Positions 17,492 to 34,847 of a stretch of DNA of 64,000 nt are shown piece after piece; position 1 is the stretch's first letter; each line of letters begins with the position of its first letter. Under the pieces are notes generated by a model. The model did not search any database and was not told where the DNA came from. It was given only the letters and a program-made list of their open reading frames with translations. A program made the position numbers and the translations under genes. This stretch comes from CAVRIA01 sp963721115 (lineage in GTDB: Bacteria > Desulfobacterota > Binatia > HRBIN30 > CADEER01): assembly GCA_963721115.1 (NCBI GenBank), contig CAVRIA010000006.1, forward strand, positions 744,001 through 808,000, given 5' to 3'.

Positions 17492-18589
17492 TCAATCGCT
17501 GTACAGAAACAGGGCCGCCGCGAGAAGGGCGTAGATCGTATTGGCCGCCCACGCGGCGGCGATGGGGGGAACGGCTCCTGTTTGGCCAAGCGAGTTGGCG
17601 AACCCGAGAATGACCCAGTATCCGAACCCGACGGCCATCCCCAGTCCGATGATTGCCGCAATGCTTGGGTGGCGTTGCAATCGTCCACCAATGGGGATCG
17701 CGACCAAGGCCAGGACCGCGCTGGCAAAGGGTAAGGCGAGCTTTAGGTGCAGATCCACCAGATAGTGTGAAGCGTCGATCCCTTTGCGAGTCAAATCGAT
17801 GATTCGCCGACGCAGAACGCTGAAGCTGAGTTCCTCCGGTTCTCGCTGGACTTCGAGGAAATCGTCCAAAGTTTCGGGGATCGACAGCGTGTCAGTCGGA
17901 AGCAATACCGTCGAAAATTTCCCGTCACTCATGAAGTGCTCGACTGCGCCGGTCGTTTGCCACTTCCCATTCACCCATCGAGCTCGTGGAACTTCGATGA
18001 CGCTACGAAGTTCGAACAAATCGCTTAAACTGTATATTGTTAATCCGTATACCGCTTTTCGGGCTCTATCGACATAGTCGATGTTGTAGAATCCATCGAC
18101 GCCATGGTACCATATCTCCCGATCGCTCAGAATGCCACGGAGTTCCCGTTTTCGGATTTCGACGTTGTTGACGTACTGAAATTCCCGTGAGCTGTAAGGT
18201 ACCACCGTCTCGTTCCAGACGAATGCGCCTGCGCTGATGAGCAGCGACGCGGCGATGATTGGGACAGCTGTTTGGCCTAGGCTTATGCCACTTGCCCGGA
18301 AGGCGATGATCTCATTGCGGCGGGATTGGATACCGAAGGTTAGGAGAACCGAGGAGATCACCGATGCTGGGGTGATCTGAGTGAGCATCAGGGGGATCTT
18401 GAATAGGAAATATCGCATCGACGCACCGATGGTCGCTTGGTGTCGGAGGAGGATATCCAGACGGTCGAAGAGATCGATGACGATATACAGCAGCACGAAT
18501 GCTGCAGTCATTGGTAGGAAGATCGCAAAGAACTGCCAGGTCAGGTACCGATTGACCACGGAAAGAGGCGAGTATTGGGACGCCTGCAT
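17492..18589 (-). CDS. lptG: LPS export ABC transporter permease LptG
   Basis: 365 residues from ATG 18589; a longer in-frame start would overlap lptF heavily, so the short one is preferred. There are three N-terminal membrane helices (VNRYLTWQFFAIFLPMTAAF first), a periplasmic beta-jellyroll (about 130-270) and three C-terminal helices. TPASVISSVLLTFGIQSRRNE, with the coupling-helix motif NEIIAFRASGIS, is diagnostic of the YjgP/YjgQ family. With LptF it forms the inner-membrane channel that LptB2 powers to extract lipopolysaccharide. It is 5 bp downstream of lptF on the same strand. LptB, LptC and LptA genes are not in the window. Confidence 0.92.
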   Translation of the reverse strand: MQASQYSPLSVVNRYLTWQFFAIFLPMTAAFVLLYIVIDLFDRLDILLRHQATIGASMRYFLFKIPLMLTQITPASVISSVLLTFGIQSRRNEIIAFRASGISLGQTAVPIIAASLLISAGAFVWNETVVPYSSREFQYVNNVEIRKRELRGILSDREIWYHGVDGFYNIDYVDRARKAVYGLTIYSLSDLFELRSVIEVPRARWVNGKWQTTGAVEHFMSDGKFSTVLLPTDTLSIPETLDDFLEVQREPEELSFSVLRRRIIDLTRKGIDASHYLVDLHLKLALPFASAVLALVAIPIGGRLQRHPSIAAIIGLGMAVGFGYWVILGFANSLGQTGAVPPIAAAWAANTIYALLAAALFLYSD

Positions 18590-18594
18590 TTTGA

Positions 18595-19779
18595 TCAGAG
18601 GATGGTGGCTCGGTTCGGTCGGAATCGACGCCTGAGTCGCGAAAGAAGGCATTCAAAGCGGGCGGGTCGTCCGGCCCCGGTTTCTCTCGCGGCGCGCACC
18701 AGCAGCATTGCTGCGAAGCCGGAAAGAATCACGTTGGGGAGCCACACCGCGACAAGGGGAGCTAGCGTTCCGCGTTCTCCGAGGTTCTGGCCAAGGGTCA
18801 ACAGGAGATAGTAGAGAAAAATGAGGGATAGGCTGACCGAAAAACCGCGTGAGTGTACGGCGCGGGTTGGTTGAATTCCGAGGGGCACGCCCAAGGCGGC
18901 AAAAACAAGACAAGCAAAGGGAATCGAGAACTTGCGCTGCAGTTCTACTCGTTCGACGAGACTCGGTTCGCCGGCGGCAGCCTTCCGAGCGATCGCTATC
19001 TTCAGTTCTGGAACGGTCATCTCGCTGGCATCCTTCGGCCGTGCCTTCAACTGCGCGAGCGCTGTACCCAAGTCGAGGTTGATGTCGTAGGTTTTGAAGC
19101 GAGTGTCCTGGTATTCGCCGCTGCGGGCAGAGGCACTGAACATTCCCCCGTTGAAGAGTCTGAGCGTGAGGGTATGGGTTTTTTCGCTGGAGAACAGCAC
19201 TCCCGAGCGGGCGAATACGGTGTTGTGGAGCTTCTGATCGCGGGTGTCAGAGATGAGGATCCCCTCCAAGTTGTTTCCGGGAGGCTCGATGTGATCGACG
19301 TAGATGACAAGGCCGGCGAATTCGTCGTTGAAGACGTGCGGTTTGATTCCCGCGCTGGCGCGAGCTTTGACGATCTCGTACAGCCCGGTTCGCAGACGGC
19401 TATTGCCCCACGGCCGGGCGTAGACGGACAGCCCAAGGGTCAAGATCGTGACCACACCGGCAAAGAGGCCGACCGGCTCCAGAAGCCGGTAGAGGCTGAC
19501 GCCAGAGGCCCGAAGCGCGATGATCTCGCTGTCGGACGACAGTCTTCCGAAGGCGACCAGGGTGGCGAGCAAGAGAGCCATTGGGACGGTCACCTCAAGG
19601 AACGCGGGCAGGATGTAGGAGAAGAGCTTCAGAATCTGCAGTAAGGGAACACCTCGATTGACGACCAATTCGACGAGCTTGAGGATTCGAACGATCAGCA
19701 AAATGGAGGTGAAGACCAGGATCCCGAGGATGAAGGGAACGCAAAGTTCCCTCAAGATGTAGCGATCGACGATCTTCAC
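18595..19779 (-). CDS. lptF: LPS export ABC transporter permease LptF
   Basis: 394 residues. MKIVDRYILRELCVPFILG, three helices, FGRLSSDSEIIALRASGVSL (coupling helix), a periplasmic jellyroll domain and three C-terminal helices match YjgP/YjgQ-family LptF. It is the partner of the adjacent LptG. Its start lies only 11 bp from the divergent rlmB start, so promoters of both genes must sit partly inside coding sequence. A basic C-terminal tail of about 35 residues after the last helix is unusual but low complexity. Confidence 0.92.
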   Translation of the reverse strand: MKIVDRYILRELCVPFILGILVFTSILLIVRILKLVELVVNRGVPLLQILKLFSYILPAFLEVTVPMALLLATLVAFGRLSSDSEIIALRASGVSLYRLLEPVGLFAGVVTILTLGLSVYARPWGNSRLRTGLYEIVKARASAGIKPHVFNDEFAGLVIYVDHIEPPGNNLEGILISDTRDQKLHNTVFARSGVLFSSEKTHTLTLRLFNGGMFSASARSGEYQDTRFKTYDINLDLGTALAQLKARPKDASEMTVPELKIAIARKAAAGEPSLVERVELQRKFSIPFACLVFAALGVPLGIQPTRAVHSRGFSVSLSLIFLYYLLLTLGQNLGERGTLAPLVAVWLPNVILSGFAAMLLVRAARETGAGRPARFECLLSRLRRRFRPNRATIL

Positions 19780-19790
19780 CGTAGCCGAGA

Positions 19791-20585
19791 ATGGTAGTGA
19801 AAGGGGCGAAGCTTGTAAACGCGGCGTCCGGGGATCGACACCCTGGTGCGGAACGGTGGGTTTACGGGGTCAACGCGGTCTTGAGACGCCTGCTGGTCGA
19901 TCCCGGCTCCATCTGGGAACTTAGACTTCTTCCGAACGCCTCCGGACGGCGCGTTGACATCCTGCGGGCGGCGGAACGGGCGAGCGTCGTTGCCCGTGAT
20001 GCGGATGAGAGAACACTGCGCCTTCTCACCCGTACCGACGCGCATCAGGGGGTTGCAGCCCGGACCGGACCATTTCGCTATCGAGAGTTCCCCCTAGGCG
20101 GGGATGATGCGTTCTCGGCTCCTCTCGTGCTCGATCAGATCCAAGATCCCCACAATTTGGGGGCGCTCGTCCGAACCGCAGCGGCGGTCCGGATGGGAGC
20201 CGTAGTGATCCCCAAACATGGCGCCGTTGGTCTGACTCCCAGTGCGGAAAAGGTTGCCGCCGGGGCAGTGAACGACATATCGGTCTGCCGGGTGACGAAT
20301 ATTTGTCGAACACTGGATGTCCTGCGTGATCGAGGGTATTGGGCCATTGCGCTTGTGGCGCGGGAGGGCCAAAATCTGTTCGAGATGAACATTCCAGAGC
20401 GCCCGGCACTGGTGCTCGGAGGGGAAACCGGCCTGAGACCGCTGGTGCGAAGAAGCTGCGATCTCGTTGCCTCAATCCCCCAGTCCCGCGTCGTGGAGTC
20501 GCTGAATGTTTCGGTCGCCGGTGCGATAGCCATGTACGAGTTGCTTCGCCGTGGGCTGCTTGACAGAGGGCAGGGTGGGTGGTAG
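19791..20585 (+). CDS. rlmB: SpoU-family RNA 2'-O-methyltransferase, RlmB type
   Basis: 264 residues. A short substrate-binding N-domain starts near VYGVNAVLRRLL. The SPOUT catalytic domain has motif 1 (LDQIQDPHNLGALVRTA), motif 2 (LVLGGETGL) and motif 3 (ESLNVSVAGAIAMYELLR), the AdoMet-binding trefoil knot. RlmB methylates G2251 in 23S rRNA; assignment within TrmH/RlmB is by overall arrangement. The first 22 residues are not conserved, so the true start could be later. It is divergent from lptF, and a promoter for the following tRNA genes overlaps its 3' end. Confidence 0.88.
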   Translation: MVVKGAKLVNAASGDRHPGAERWVYGVNAVLRRLLVDPGSIWELRLLPNASGRRVDILRAAERASVVARDADERTLRLLTRTDAHQGVAARTGPFRYREFPLGGDDAFSAPLVLDQIQDPHNLGALVRTAAAVRMGAVVIPKHGAVGLTPSAEKVAAGAVNDISVCRVTNICRTLDVLRDRGYWAIALVAREGQNLFEMNIPERPALVLGGETGLRPLVRRSCDLVASIPQSRVVESLNVSVAGAIAMYELLRRGLLDRGQGGW

Positions 20586-20588
20586 AAA
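20560..20588 (+). promoter_or_regulatory. Strong promoter for the tRNA-tuf-rpmG-secE-nusG operon
   Basis: A perfect TTGACA (20560-20565), a 17-bp spacer and TAGAAA (20583-20588) overlap the rlmB stop, about 60 bp before the first tRNA. This is the best consensus promoter I see in the window. Confidence 0.65.
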
Positions 20589-20649
20589 GCAGGTTTCACG
20601 CCAGGCGGTAGTGTGACCGTGGCATGCAAGATCCGTGAGATGCCGTTGG

Positions 20650-20724
20650 GCCGATGTAGCTCAAAGGTAGAGCGACTGACTTGTAATCAGTAGGTTGCCA
20701 GTTCAATTCTGGCCATCGGCTCCA
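20650..20724 (+). tRNA. tRNA-Thr (anticodon UGU)
   Basis: The acceptor GCCGATG/CATCGGC, a TGT anticodon in the loop CTTGTAA and an encoded CCA. First of four tRNAs before tuf, the classical thrU-tyrU-glyT-thrT-tufB order. Confidence 0.93.
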
Positions 20725-20730
20725 TGCCGG

Positions 20731-20816
<86 letters not shown>

Positions 20817-20858
20817 TCAGCCAGCGAAACGACGACAAGGGCGACAGACATGAGGTAT

Positions 20859-20935
20859 GCGGGAGTAGCTCAGTTGGTTAGAGCATCAGCCTTCCAAGCT
20901 GAGGGTCGCGGGTTCGAATCCCGTTTCCCGCTCCA
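20859..20935 (+). tRNA. tRNA-Gly (anticodon UCC)
   Basis: The acceptor GCGGGAG pairs with TTCCCGC (one G-T pair), the loop CTTCCAA carries TCC, and CCA is encoded. Confidence 0.93.
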
Positions 20936-21007
20936 TTTTCCTCCCTCGCCAACAATGCGCACACGGCACGTCGTCCGGGCATTTTGCGGTCCAGAACCAC
21001 CCCGGGT

Positions 21008-21081
21008 GCCCAGGTAGCTCAGTTGGCTAGAGCACGTCCTTGGTAAGGACGAGGTCGGCGGTTCGATTCCGCTCCTGGGCT
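21008..21081 (+). tRNA. tRNA-Thr (anticodon GGU)
   Basis: The acceptor GCCCAGG/CCTGGGC and the anticodon loop TTGGTAA (GGT). CCA is not encoded, unlike the three tRNAs before it. It lies 29 bp before tuf. Confidence 0.92.
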
Positions 21082-21110
21082 CTCAACTCGCAGAAGGAAA
21101 GATTGGATTC

Positions 21111-22302
<1,192 letters not shown>

Positions 22303-22314
22303 GTCGGAGGCAGT

Positions 22315-22467
22315 ATGCGAGATCTCATCTCCTTCCAGTGTGACGAATGCAAACGGCGAAACTACACGGGAACCAAGAACAAGAAGCGCACGACAGAGAA
22401 GTTGGCACTCCGCAAGTTCTGCCCTTCTTGCCGGTCACATACGCTCCACAAAGAGGCGAAGGTGTGA
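22315..22467 (+). CDS. rpmG: 50S ribosomal protein L33
   Basis: 50 residues starting MRDLISFQCDECKRRNYTGT and ending KFCPSCRSHTLHKEAKV. Two CxxC pairs mark the zinc-binding (C+) form. L33 sits near the E site of the large subunit. It starts 12 bp after tuf, following GGAGGCAGT, and precedes tRNA-Trp. Confidence 0.95.
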   Translation: MRDLISFQCDECKRRNYTGTKNKKRTTEKLALRKFCPSCRSHTLHKEAKV

Positions 22468-22511
22468 ACGCGCTCGCTGTCAGCTACGGTGAATTTCCCA
22501 GGGGCGCACTC

Positions 22512-22585
22512 GGGTCAGTAGCTCTAATTGGCAGAGCACCGGACTCCAAATCCGGGGGTTGCAGGTTCGAGCCCTGCCTGGCCCG
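22512..22585 (+). tRNA. tRNA-Trp (anticodon CCA)
   Basis: The acceptor GGGTCAG/CTGGCCC (one T-G pair), the anticodon loop CTCCAAA (CCA) and the T loop GTTCGAGCC. The 3' CCA is not encoded. The rpmG-trnW-secE order is typical. Confidence 0.93.
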
Positions 22586-22608
22586 TTCGCATACTCGAGA
22601 ATAGTTCC

Positions 22609-22830
22609 ATGACTCTTCAAGAGCAAGTGACGAAGGTACGGGATGCGGTACCGCGTTCGGTGACGTTCCTGCAGGAGGTCTGGGCCGAGCTGAAGAAGGT
22701 CCATTGGCCCAGCCGGAAAGAGACGTATGCGGCTACCATGGTGGTTCTGGTCATTGTGGGAATTGTCGCTCTCTATTTGGGCGTGGTGGACTACGCCTTG
22801 TCTCAAATCATCAAGAGCCTGCTGCGCTGA
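22609..22830 (+). CDS. secE: Preprotein translocase subunit SecE
   Basis: 73 residues, the single-helix form. An amphipathic segment with FLQEVWAELKKVHWPSRKE precedes one transmembrane helix (about residues 42-66). The ATG at 22609 is chosen because upstream in-frame codons lie inside tRNA-Trp. SecE clamps the two halves of SecY, encoded at 47084. It is followed after 9 bp by nusG, the conserved order. Confidence 0.95.
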   Translation: MTLQEQVTKVRDAVPRSVTFLQEVWAELKKVHWPSRKETYAATMVVLVIVGIVALYLGVVDYALSQIIKSLLR

Positions 22831-22839
22831 GTGACGTCC

Positions 22840-23370
22840 ATGACAAAAGAATGGTACGTCGTTCATACGTACTCCGGGTACGAGCAGAAGGCCAAGGCCG
22901 CCTTGGAGGAAAGGGTCCGCGCTCTCGGTAAACAGGATGAGTTCGGTGAGATCTTGGTTCCGGCCGAGAAAGTGGTCGAGTTGGTCAAGGGGCGTAAGAA
23001 GACCTCCTCGCGGATGTTCTTCCCCGGCTACATCCTAGTGCAGATGGAGTTGAACGATGAAACATGGCACATCGTCAAATCGACTCCAAAGGTAACTGGC
23101 TTTGTCGGAGGGGCTACCCAACCTGCGCCGATCTCGGAGTCGGAGGTCCGCGAGATCACCGATCAGATGGCCGAGGGGGCGGTACGCCCCAAGCCCAAAG
23201 TCCTGTTCGAGAGCGGTGAGCACGTCAAGGTAGTCGACGGCCCCTTCCAGGATTTCAACGGCGTAGTTGAAGAGGTGAAGCCCGACAAGGGCAAGTTGCG
23301 GGTGTTGATCAGCATTTTTGGCCGCGCGACGCCGGTGGAGCTTGATTTTGTACAGGTCGAGAAGGCTTGA
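22840..23370 (+). CDS. nusG: Transcription termination/antitermination factor NusG
   Basis: 176 residues. The NGN domain is WYVVHTYSGYEQKAK...FFPGYILVQM; the KOW domain carries GEHVKVVDGPFQDFNGVVEE. It binds the RNA polymerase clamp, suppresses pausing, and links to Rho or ribosomal S10. ATG 22840 fits the family start; an in-frame GTG nine bases earlier is possible. It lies between secE and rplK. Confidence 0.96.
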   Translation: MTKEWYVVHTYSGYEQKAKAALEERVRALGKQDEFGEILVPAEKVVELVKGRKKTSSRMFFPGYILVQMELNDETWHIVKSTPKVTGFVGGATQPAPISESEVREITDQMAEGAVRPKPKVLFESGEHVKVVDGPFQDFNGVVEEVKPDKGKLRVLISIFGRATPVELDFVQVEKA

Positions 23371-23394
23371 CGAAACGGTAAACAGGAGAGTCAG

Positions 23395-23820
23395 GTGGCG
23401 AAGAAAGTCATCGCGGAAATCAAGCTGCAAATTCCAGCCGGGCAGGCGAACCCGAGTCCCCCAGTCGGTCCTGCATTGGGACAGCGGGGTGTGAACATCA
23501 TGGAGTTCTGCAAGGCGTTCAACGCCAGGACCCAGTCGCAGGCTGGTATCATCATTCCGGTGGTGATTACCGTCTATGCAGATCGTTCTTTCACCTTCAT
23601 TACGAAGACACCCCCCGCGTCGGTCTTGTTGAAGCGGGCGGCCGGTATCGAAAAAGGGGCTGCGGATCCCAAGCGGAACAAGGTGGGGACGGTGACACGG
23701 GCGCAGGTTGTGGAGATCGCACAGCTGAAGCGGCCAGATCTTACGGCAGGTTCTCTCGCAGCTGCGATCCGTACCGTCGAGGGCACTGCGCGGAGCGTGG
23801 GGTTGAACGTAGTCGATTGA
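23395..23820 (+). CDS. rplK: 50S ribosomal protein L11
   Basis: 141 residues with a GTG start after GGAGAGTCAG. KLQIPAGQANPSPPVGPALG and GVNIMEFCKAFNARTQ in the N-domain and GTARSVGLNVV at the C-terminus are invariant L11 blocks. It forms the GTPase-associated centre with 23S rRNA, the target of thiostrepton and of RelA signalling. First of the L11-L1-L10-L12 block. Confidence 0.97.
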   Translation: MAKKVIAEIKLQIPAGQANPSPPVGPALGQRGVNIMEFCKAFNARTQSQAGIIIPVVITVYADRSFTFITKTPPASVLLKRAAGIEKGAADPKRNKVGTVTRAQVVEIAQLKRPDLTAGSLAAAIRTVEGTARSVGLNVVD

Positions 23821-23833
23821 GGGTGGAGCGAGA

Positions 23834-24541
23834 ATGGGACGTATGAGTAAACGTTTGAAGGCAGCCTACGCGCAAGTCGATCGCGATAACCGATACGGGC
23901 TTGACGAGGCGGTCGAGCTCATCGCTAAGTTGGCGACGTGCAAGTTCGACGAGACGATCGAGTTGGCAGTGCGCCTCGGGGTGGACCCGCGGCAGGCTGA
24001 TCAGAACGTACGTGGCACGGTCTCGATGCCCCATGGTACGGGGCGCTCGGTTCGTGTCCTCGTCTTCGCCAAAGGCGAGAAGGAGCGCGAGGCGAAAGAT
24101 GCGGGAGCCGATTTCGTCGGTGGCGAAGAGCTGGTCAAAAAGATTGCCAATGAGGGCTGGCTTGATTTCGACAAAGCAGTTGCGACGCCGGACATGATGG
24201 GCATGGTGGGGCGAATCGGAAAGGTGCTGGGGCCACGAGGTCTGATGCCGAATCCCAAGGTCGGCACGGTAACCTTCGATGTTGCTACTGCTGTGGCCGA
24301 ACTGAAGGCTGGCAAGGTGGAGTATCGTGTGGACAAGGCCGGCATCGTTCATGTGCCCATCGGCAAAGCTTCCTTCGGCGCTGCGCGCTTGCACGACAAT
24401 GCCACGGCTGTGCTGAACAGCTTGATTCGAGCGAAGCCAGCGTCGGCCAAAGGCAATTACATCGTCTCGGTCGCTGTGAGCACCACCATGGGCCCAGGGG
24501 TGAAGGTCAACCCGCTGGCGGTGCGAGCGCTGGCCGCATAG
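23834..24541 (+). CDS. rplA: 50S ribosomal protein L1
   Basis: 235 residues. KFDETIELAVRLGVDPRQADQ, VRGTVSMPHGTG and the signature GKVLGPRGLMPNPKVGTVT are clear. L1 forms the stalk that moves E-site tRNA and usually represses the L11-L1 mRNA. An ATG four codons later also fits. It lies 13 bp after rplK. Confidence 0.97.
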   Translation: MGRMSKRLKAAYAQVDRDNRYGLDEAVELIAKLATCKFDETIELAVRLGVDPRQADQNVRGTVSMPHGTGRSVRVLVFAKGEKEREAKDAGADFVGGEELVKKIANEGWLDFDKAVATPDMMGMVGRIGKVLGPRGLMPNPKVGTVTFDVATAVAELKAGKVEYRVDKAGIVHVPIGKASFGAARLHDNATAVLNSLIRAKPASAKGNYIVSVAVSTTMGPGVKVNPLAVRALAA

Positions 24542-24552
24542 GGGAGGGCGGC

Positions 24553-25086
24553 GTGAATCGCGAACAGAAAGTTGCGGCGGTTGCTGAACTACACGAACGA
24601 TTCGCCAGGGCCAGTGTCGCGCTCGTAGCATCCAACCTGGGTTTGACGGTTGAACAGTCGAATTCCCTTCGCACCAGCCTGAAGGCGGTCGGTGGCGAAT
24701 ATAAGGTTGCAAAACATACTCTGACTAGACTGGCCCTGGAAGAGACCAGATACGATGGATTGCAGGTCTTTCTCGAAGGGCCGCGAAGTCTCATCTTCGG
24801 ATATGATGATCCGGTGGCGGTTGCGAAAGCATTGGTCGAGTTTGCCGCGCAGAACAGCAAGTTGGAGGTTGACGGCGGGGCGGTGGAAGGCCAAGTGCTC
24901 CCTGCGGATCAAGTCAAGGCGTTCGCCTCGATGCCCGATGTCAGGACGTTGCAGGCGCGAGTGGCTCGCCAGGCATTAGCACCCGCCTCGCGGCTGGTAT
25001 CGACGGTCGCGAGCTCCGCTCAGCGCATCGCCGGCGCGATCGAGGCCTTGGTGAAGAAGCTCTCGGAGGACGGCGCTAGCGCCTAG
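24553..25086 (+). CDS. rplJ: 50S ribosomal protein L10
   Basis: 177 residues with a GTG start. MNREQKVAAVAELHERF, ASVALVASNLGLTVEQSNSLR and FLEGPRSLIFGYDDP match L10, the base of the L7/L12 stalk; the C-terminal helix (SSAQRIAGAIEALVKKL) binds L12 dimers. Only 11 bp separates it from rplA, so the long structured L10 leader known in E. coli has no room here. Regulation must act elsewhere (inference). Confidence 0.96.
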   Translation: MNREQKVAAVAELHERFARASVALVASNLGLTVEQSNSLRTSLKAVGGEYKVAKHTLTRLALEETRYDGLQVFLEGPRSLIFGYDDPVAVAKALVEFAAQNSKLEVDGGAVEGQVLPADQVKAFASMPDVRTLQARVARQALAPASRLVSTVASSAQRIAGAIEALVKKLSEDGASA

Positions 25087-25120
25087 GGTGAAAATCGAAG
25101 GAAGGAAACGGAGGAACGAA

Positions 25121-25537
25121 ATGATCGAAGCGAGTGGAAAGGAATGGTCGGCCGAGGTCAAGGACCTAGGTGACAAAATCGTGGGTTTGACGCTCCTGAA
25201 GGCCCAGGAGCTGGGCGACTATCTCAAAGATGTCTATGGCATCGAGGCGGCGGCGGCCCCCGTTCTGGCTGCTGGAGTGATACCGGCCGCTGGCGGTGTC
25301 GCGGGTGCAGCGGCTGAAGCCGAAAAGGAAGACTTTACCGTCGTGTTGACGGGATCTGGCGATAAGAAGATCCAGGTCATCAAGGTCGTTCGCGAACTGA
25401 CGAGCCTCGGCCTGAAGGAAGCCAAGGATCTGGTCGATGGAGCTCCGAAGCCGATCAAGGAAGATGTGCCCAAGGCGCAAGCCGAGGAGATGAAGAAGAA
25501 GATCGAGGAGGCCGGCGGTACGGCTGAGCTGAAGTAG
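25121..25537 (+). CDS. rplL: 50S ribosomal protein L7/L12
   Basis: 138 residues from ATG 25121 after GGAGGAACGA. An N-terminal dimerisation helix, an Ala-rich hinge (about 45-70) and the C-terminal domain with KIQVIKVVRELTSLGLKEAK, which recruits translation GTPases. The N-terminus (MIEASGKEWSAEVKDLGD) is somewhat longer than average. Confidence 0.95.
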   Translation: MIEASGKEWSAEVKDLGDKIVGLTLLKAQELGDYLKDVYGIEAAAAPVLAAGVIPAAGGVAGAAAEAEKEDFTVVLTGSGDKKIQVIKVVRELTSLGLKEAKDLVDGAPKPIKEDVPKAQAEEMKKKIEEAGGTAELK

Positions 25538-25575
25538 AGTGGTGGCCCCGGTTCAGGCCGTCATAAGGAGAAGGA

Positions 25576-29694
<4,119 letters not shown>

Positions 29695-29717
29695 GCCGCG
29701 GGCCACGGGGAGAAGAA

Positions 29718-33857
<4,140 letters not shown>

Positions 33858-33859
33858 GG

Positions 33860-33888
33860 TTGACACGAGTCGGGTGGTTCGGTAAAGA
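33860..33888 (+). promoter_or_regulatory. Probable promoter of the str operon
   Basis: A perfect TTGACA (33860-33865), a 17-bp spacer and TAAAGA (33883-33888) lie 3 bp after the rpoC stop and 37 bp before rpsL. The -10 match is partial, so the exact element is uncertain. Confidence 0.5.
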
Positions 33889-33925
33889 CTACAGTTTCAT
33901 TTGCGAATCCTCAAATTGGAGCGAT

Positions 33926-34297
33926 ATGCCGACGATCAACCAATTGGTGAAACGGGGGCGGGCGAGGCCGCGACCGAAGACGGCCGCGCCGGCCCTGCAG
34001 GCATCTCCGCAGAAGCGGGGTGTCTGCACTCGTGTGTACACCTCGACTCCGAAGAAACCGAACTCTGCTCTCCGTAAGGTCGCTCGCGTTCGTTTGACCA
34101 ATGGTATCGAGGTGACGAGCTATATCCCAGGGATCGGACACAATCTTCAGGAGCACTCGGTGGTGCTGATCCGAGGTGGCCGTGTGAAGGACCTTCCCGG
34201 CGTTCGGTATCACATCATCCGCGGTACGCTCGATTCGATTGGGGTGCAGGATCGCAAGCAGGGGCGATCGAAGTACGGCGCAAAGCGTCCGAAATGA
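33926..34297 (+). CDS. rpsL: 30S ribosomal protein S12
   Basis: 123 residues from ATG 33926. MPTINQLVKRGRARP, TSTPKKPNSALRKVARVRL and KDLPGVRYHIIRG are invariant. The lysines whose mutation gives streptomycin resistance (in TPKKPNS and in LPGVR's neighbourhood) are wild type. S12 monitors decoding in the A site. It leads the rpsL-rpsG-fusA-tuf operon. Confidence 0.97.
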   Translation: MPTINQLVKRGRARPRPKTAAPALQASPQKRGVCTRVYTSTPKKPNSALRKVARVRLTNGIEVTSYIPGIGHNLQEHSVVLIRGGRVKDLPGVRYHIIRGTLDSIGVQDRKQGRSKYGAKRPK

Positions 34298-34312
34298 TGG
34301 ACCGAGGCTAGC

Positions 34313-34783
34313 ATGCCGCGCAAGGGAGAGGTGAGACGCAGGGAGGTCCTTCCCGATCCGAAATTTCATGATCGGTCCGTGACCAAGTTCATCAACACGA
34401 TGATGGAAGGCGGAAAGAAGAGCGTTGCGGAAGGGATCTTCTATCACGCCCTCGACGTCGTGTCGGAGCGAACCAAGGAGGATCCGGTCGCGATCTTCCG
34501 GAGGGCGCTGGAGAACGTTCGCCCTAGCGTGGAGGTCCGATCCCGGCGCGTAGGCGGTGCGACGTATCAGGTTCCCGTGGAAGTGCGCCCCGTCCGCCGG
34601 CTGTCCCTGGGGATGCGCTGGTTGGTCCAGTACGCGCGAGGGCGGAGCGAAAAATCCATGGCTGATCGCCTTGCGGGCGAGTTGATCGACGCAGCGAACG
34701 GTCGTGGGGCGGCCATGAAGAAGAAGGACGATACACACCGGATGGCGGAGGCCAACAAGGCGTTCGCGCACTACCGCTGGTAA
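34313..34783 (+). CDS. rpsG: 30S ribosomal protein S7
   Basis: 156 residues. MPRKGEVRRREVLPDPKF, VTKFINTMMEGGKKSVAE, VEVRSRRVGGATYQVPVEVR and the C-terminal KKKDDTHRMAEANKAFAHYRW define S7, which nucleates the 30S head and lies near the exit channel. In E. coli it represses the str mRNA. A hairpin follows it (34804-34839). Confidence 0.97.
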   Translation: MPRKGEVRRREVLPDPKFHDRSVTKFINTMMEGGKKSVAEGIFYHALDVVSERTKEDPVAIFRRALENVRPSVEVRSRRVGGATYQVPVEVRPVRRLSLGMRWLVQYARGRSEKSMADRLAGELIDAANGRGAAMKKKDDTHRMAEANKAFAHYRW

Positions 34784-34803
34784 GCTCGATCACGGAGGAA
34801 GGA

Positions 34804-34839
34804 AAAACGCGAGCGGCATGCTACGGCCGCTCGCGTTTT
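34804..34839 (+). terminator. Perfect 14-bp terminator-like hairpin between rpsG and fusA
   Basis: AAAACGCGAGCGGC (34804-34817) and GCCGCTCGCGTTTT (34826-34839) are exact reverse complements around the 8-nt loop ATGCTACG. The GC stem ending in four U resembles an intrinsic terminator or attenuator. It lies directly after the Shine-Dalgarno-like GGAGGAAGGA (34794-34803) and ends 8 nt before the preferred fusA ATG at 34848. Its loop contains an in-frame ATG (34818). Confidence 0.7.
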
Positions 34840-34847
34840 CATCATTT

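Noticed and set aside
22528..22608. Longer N-terminus for SecE
   Set aside because: It would be translated from inside tRNA-Trp; ATG 22609 matches the family.
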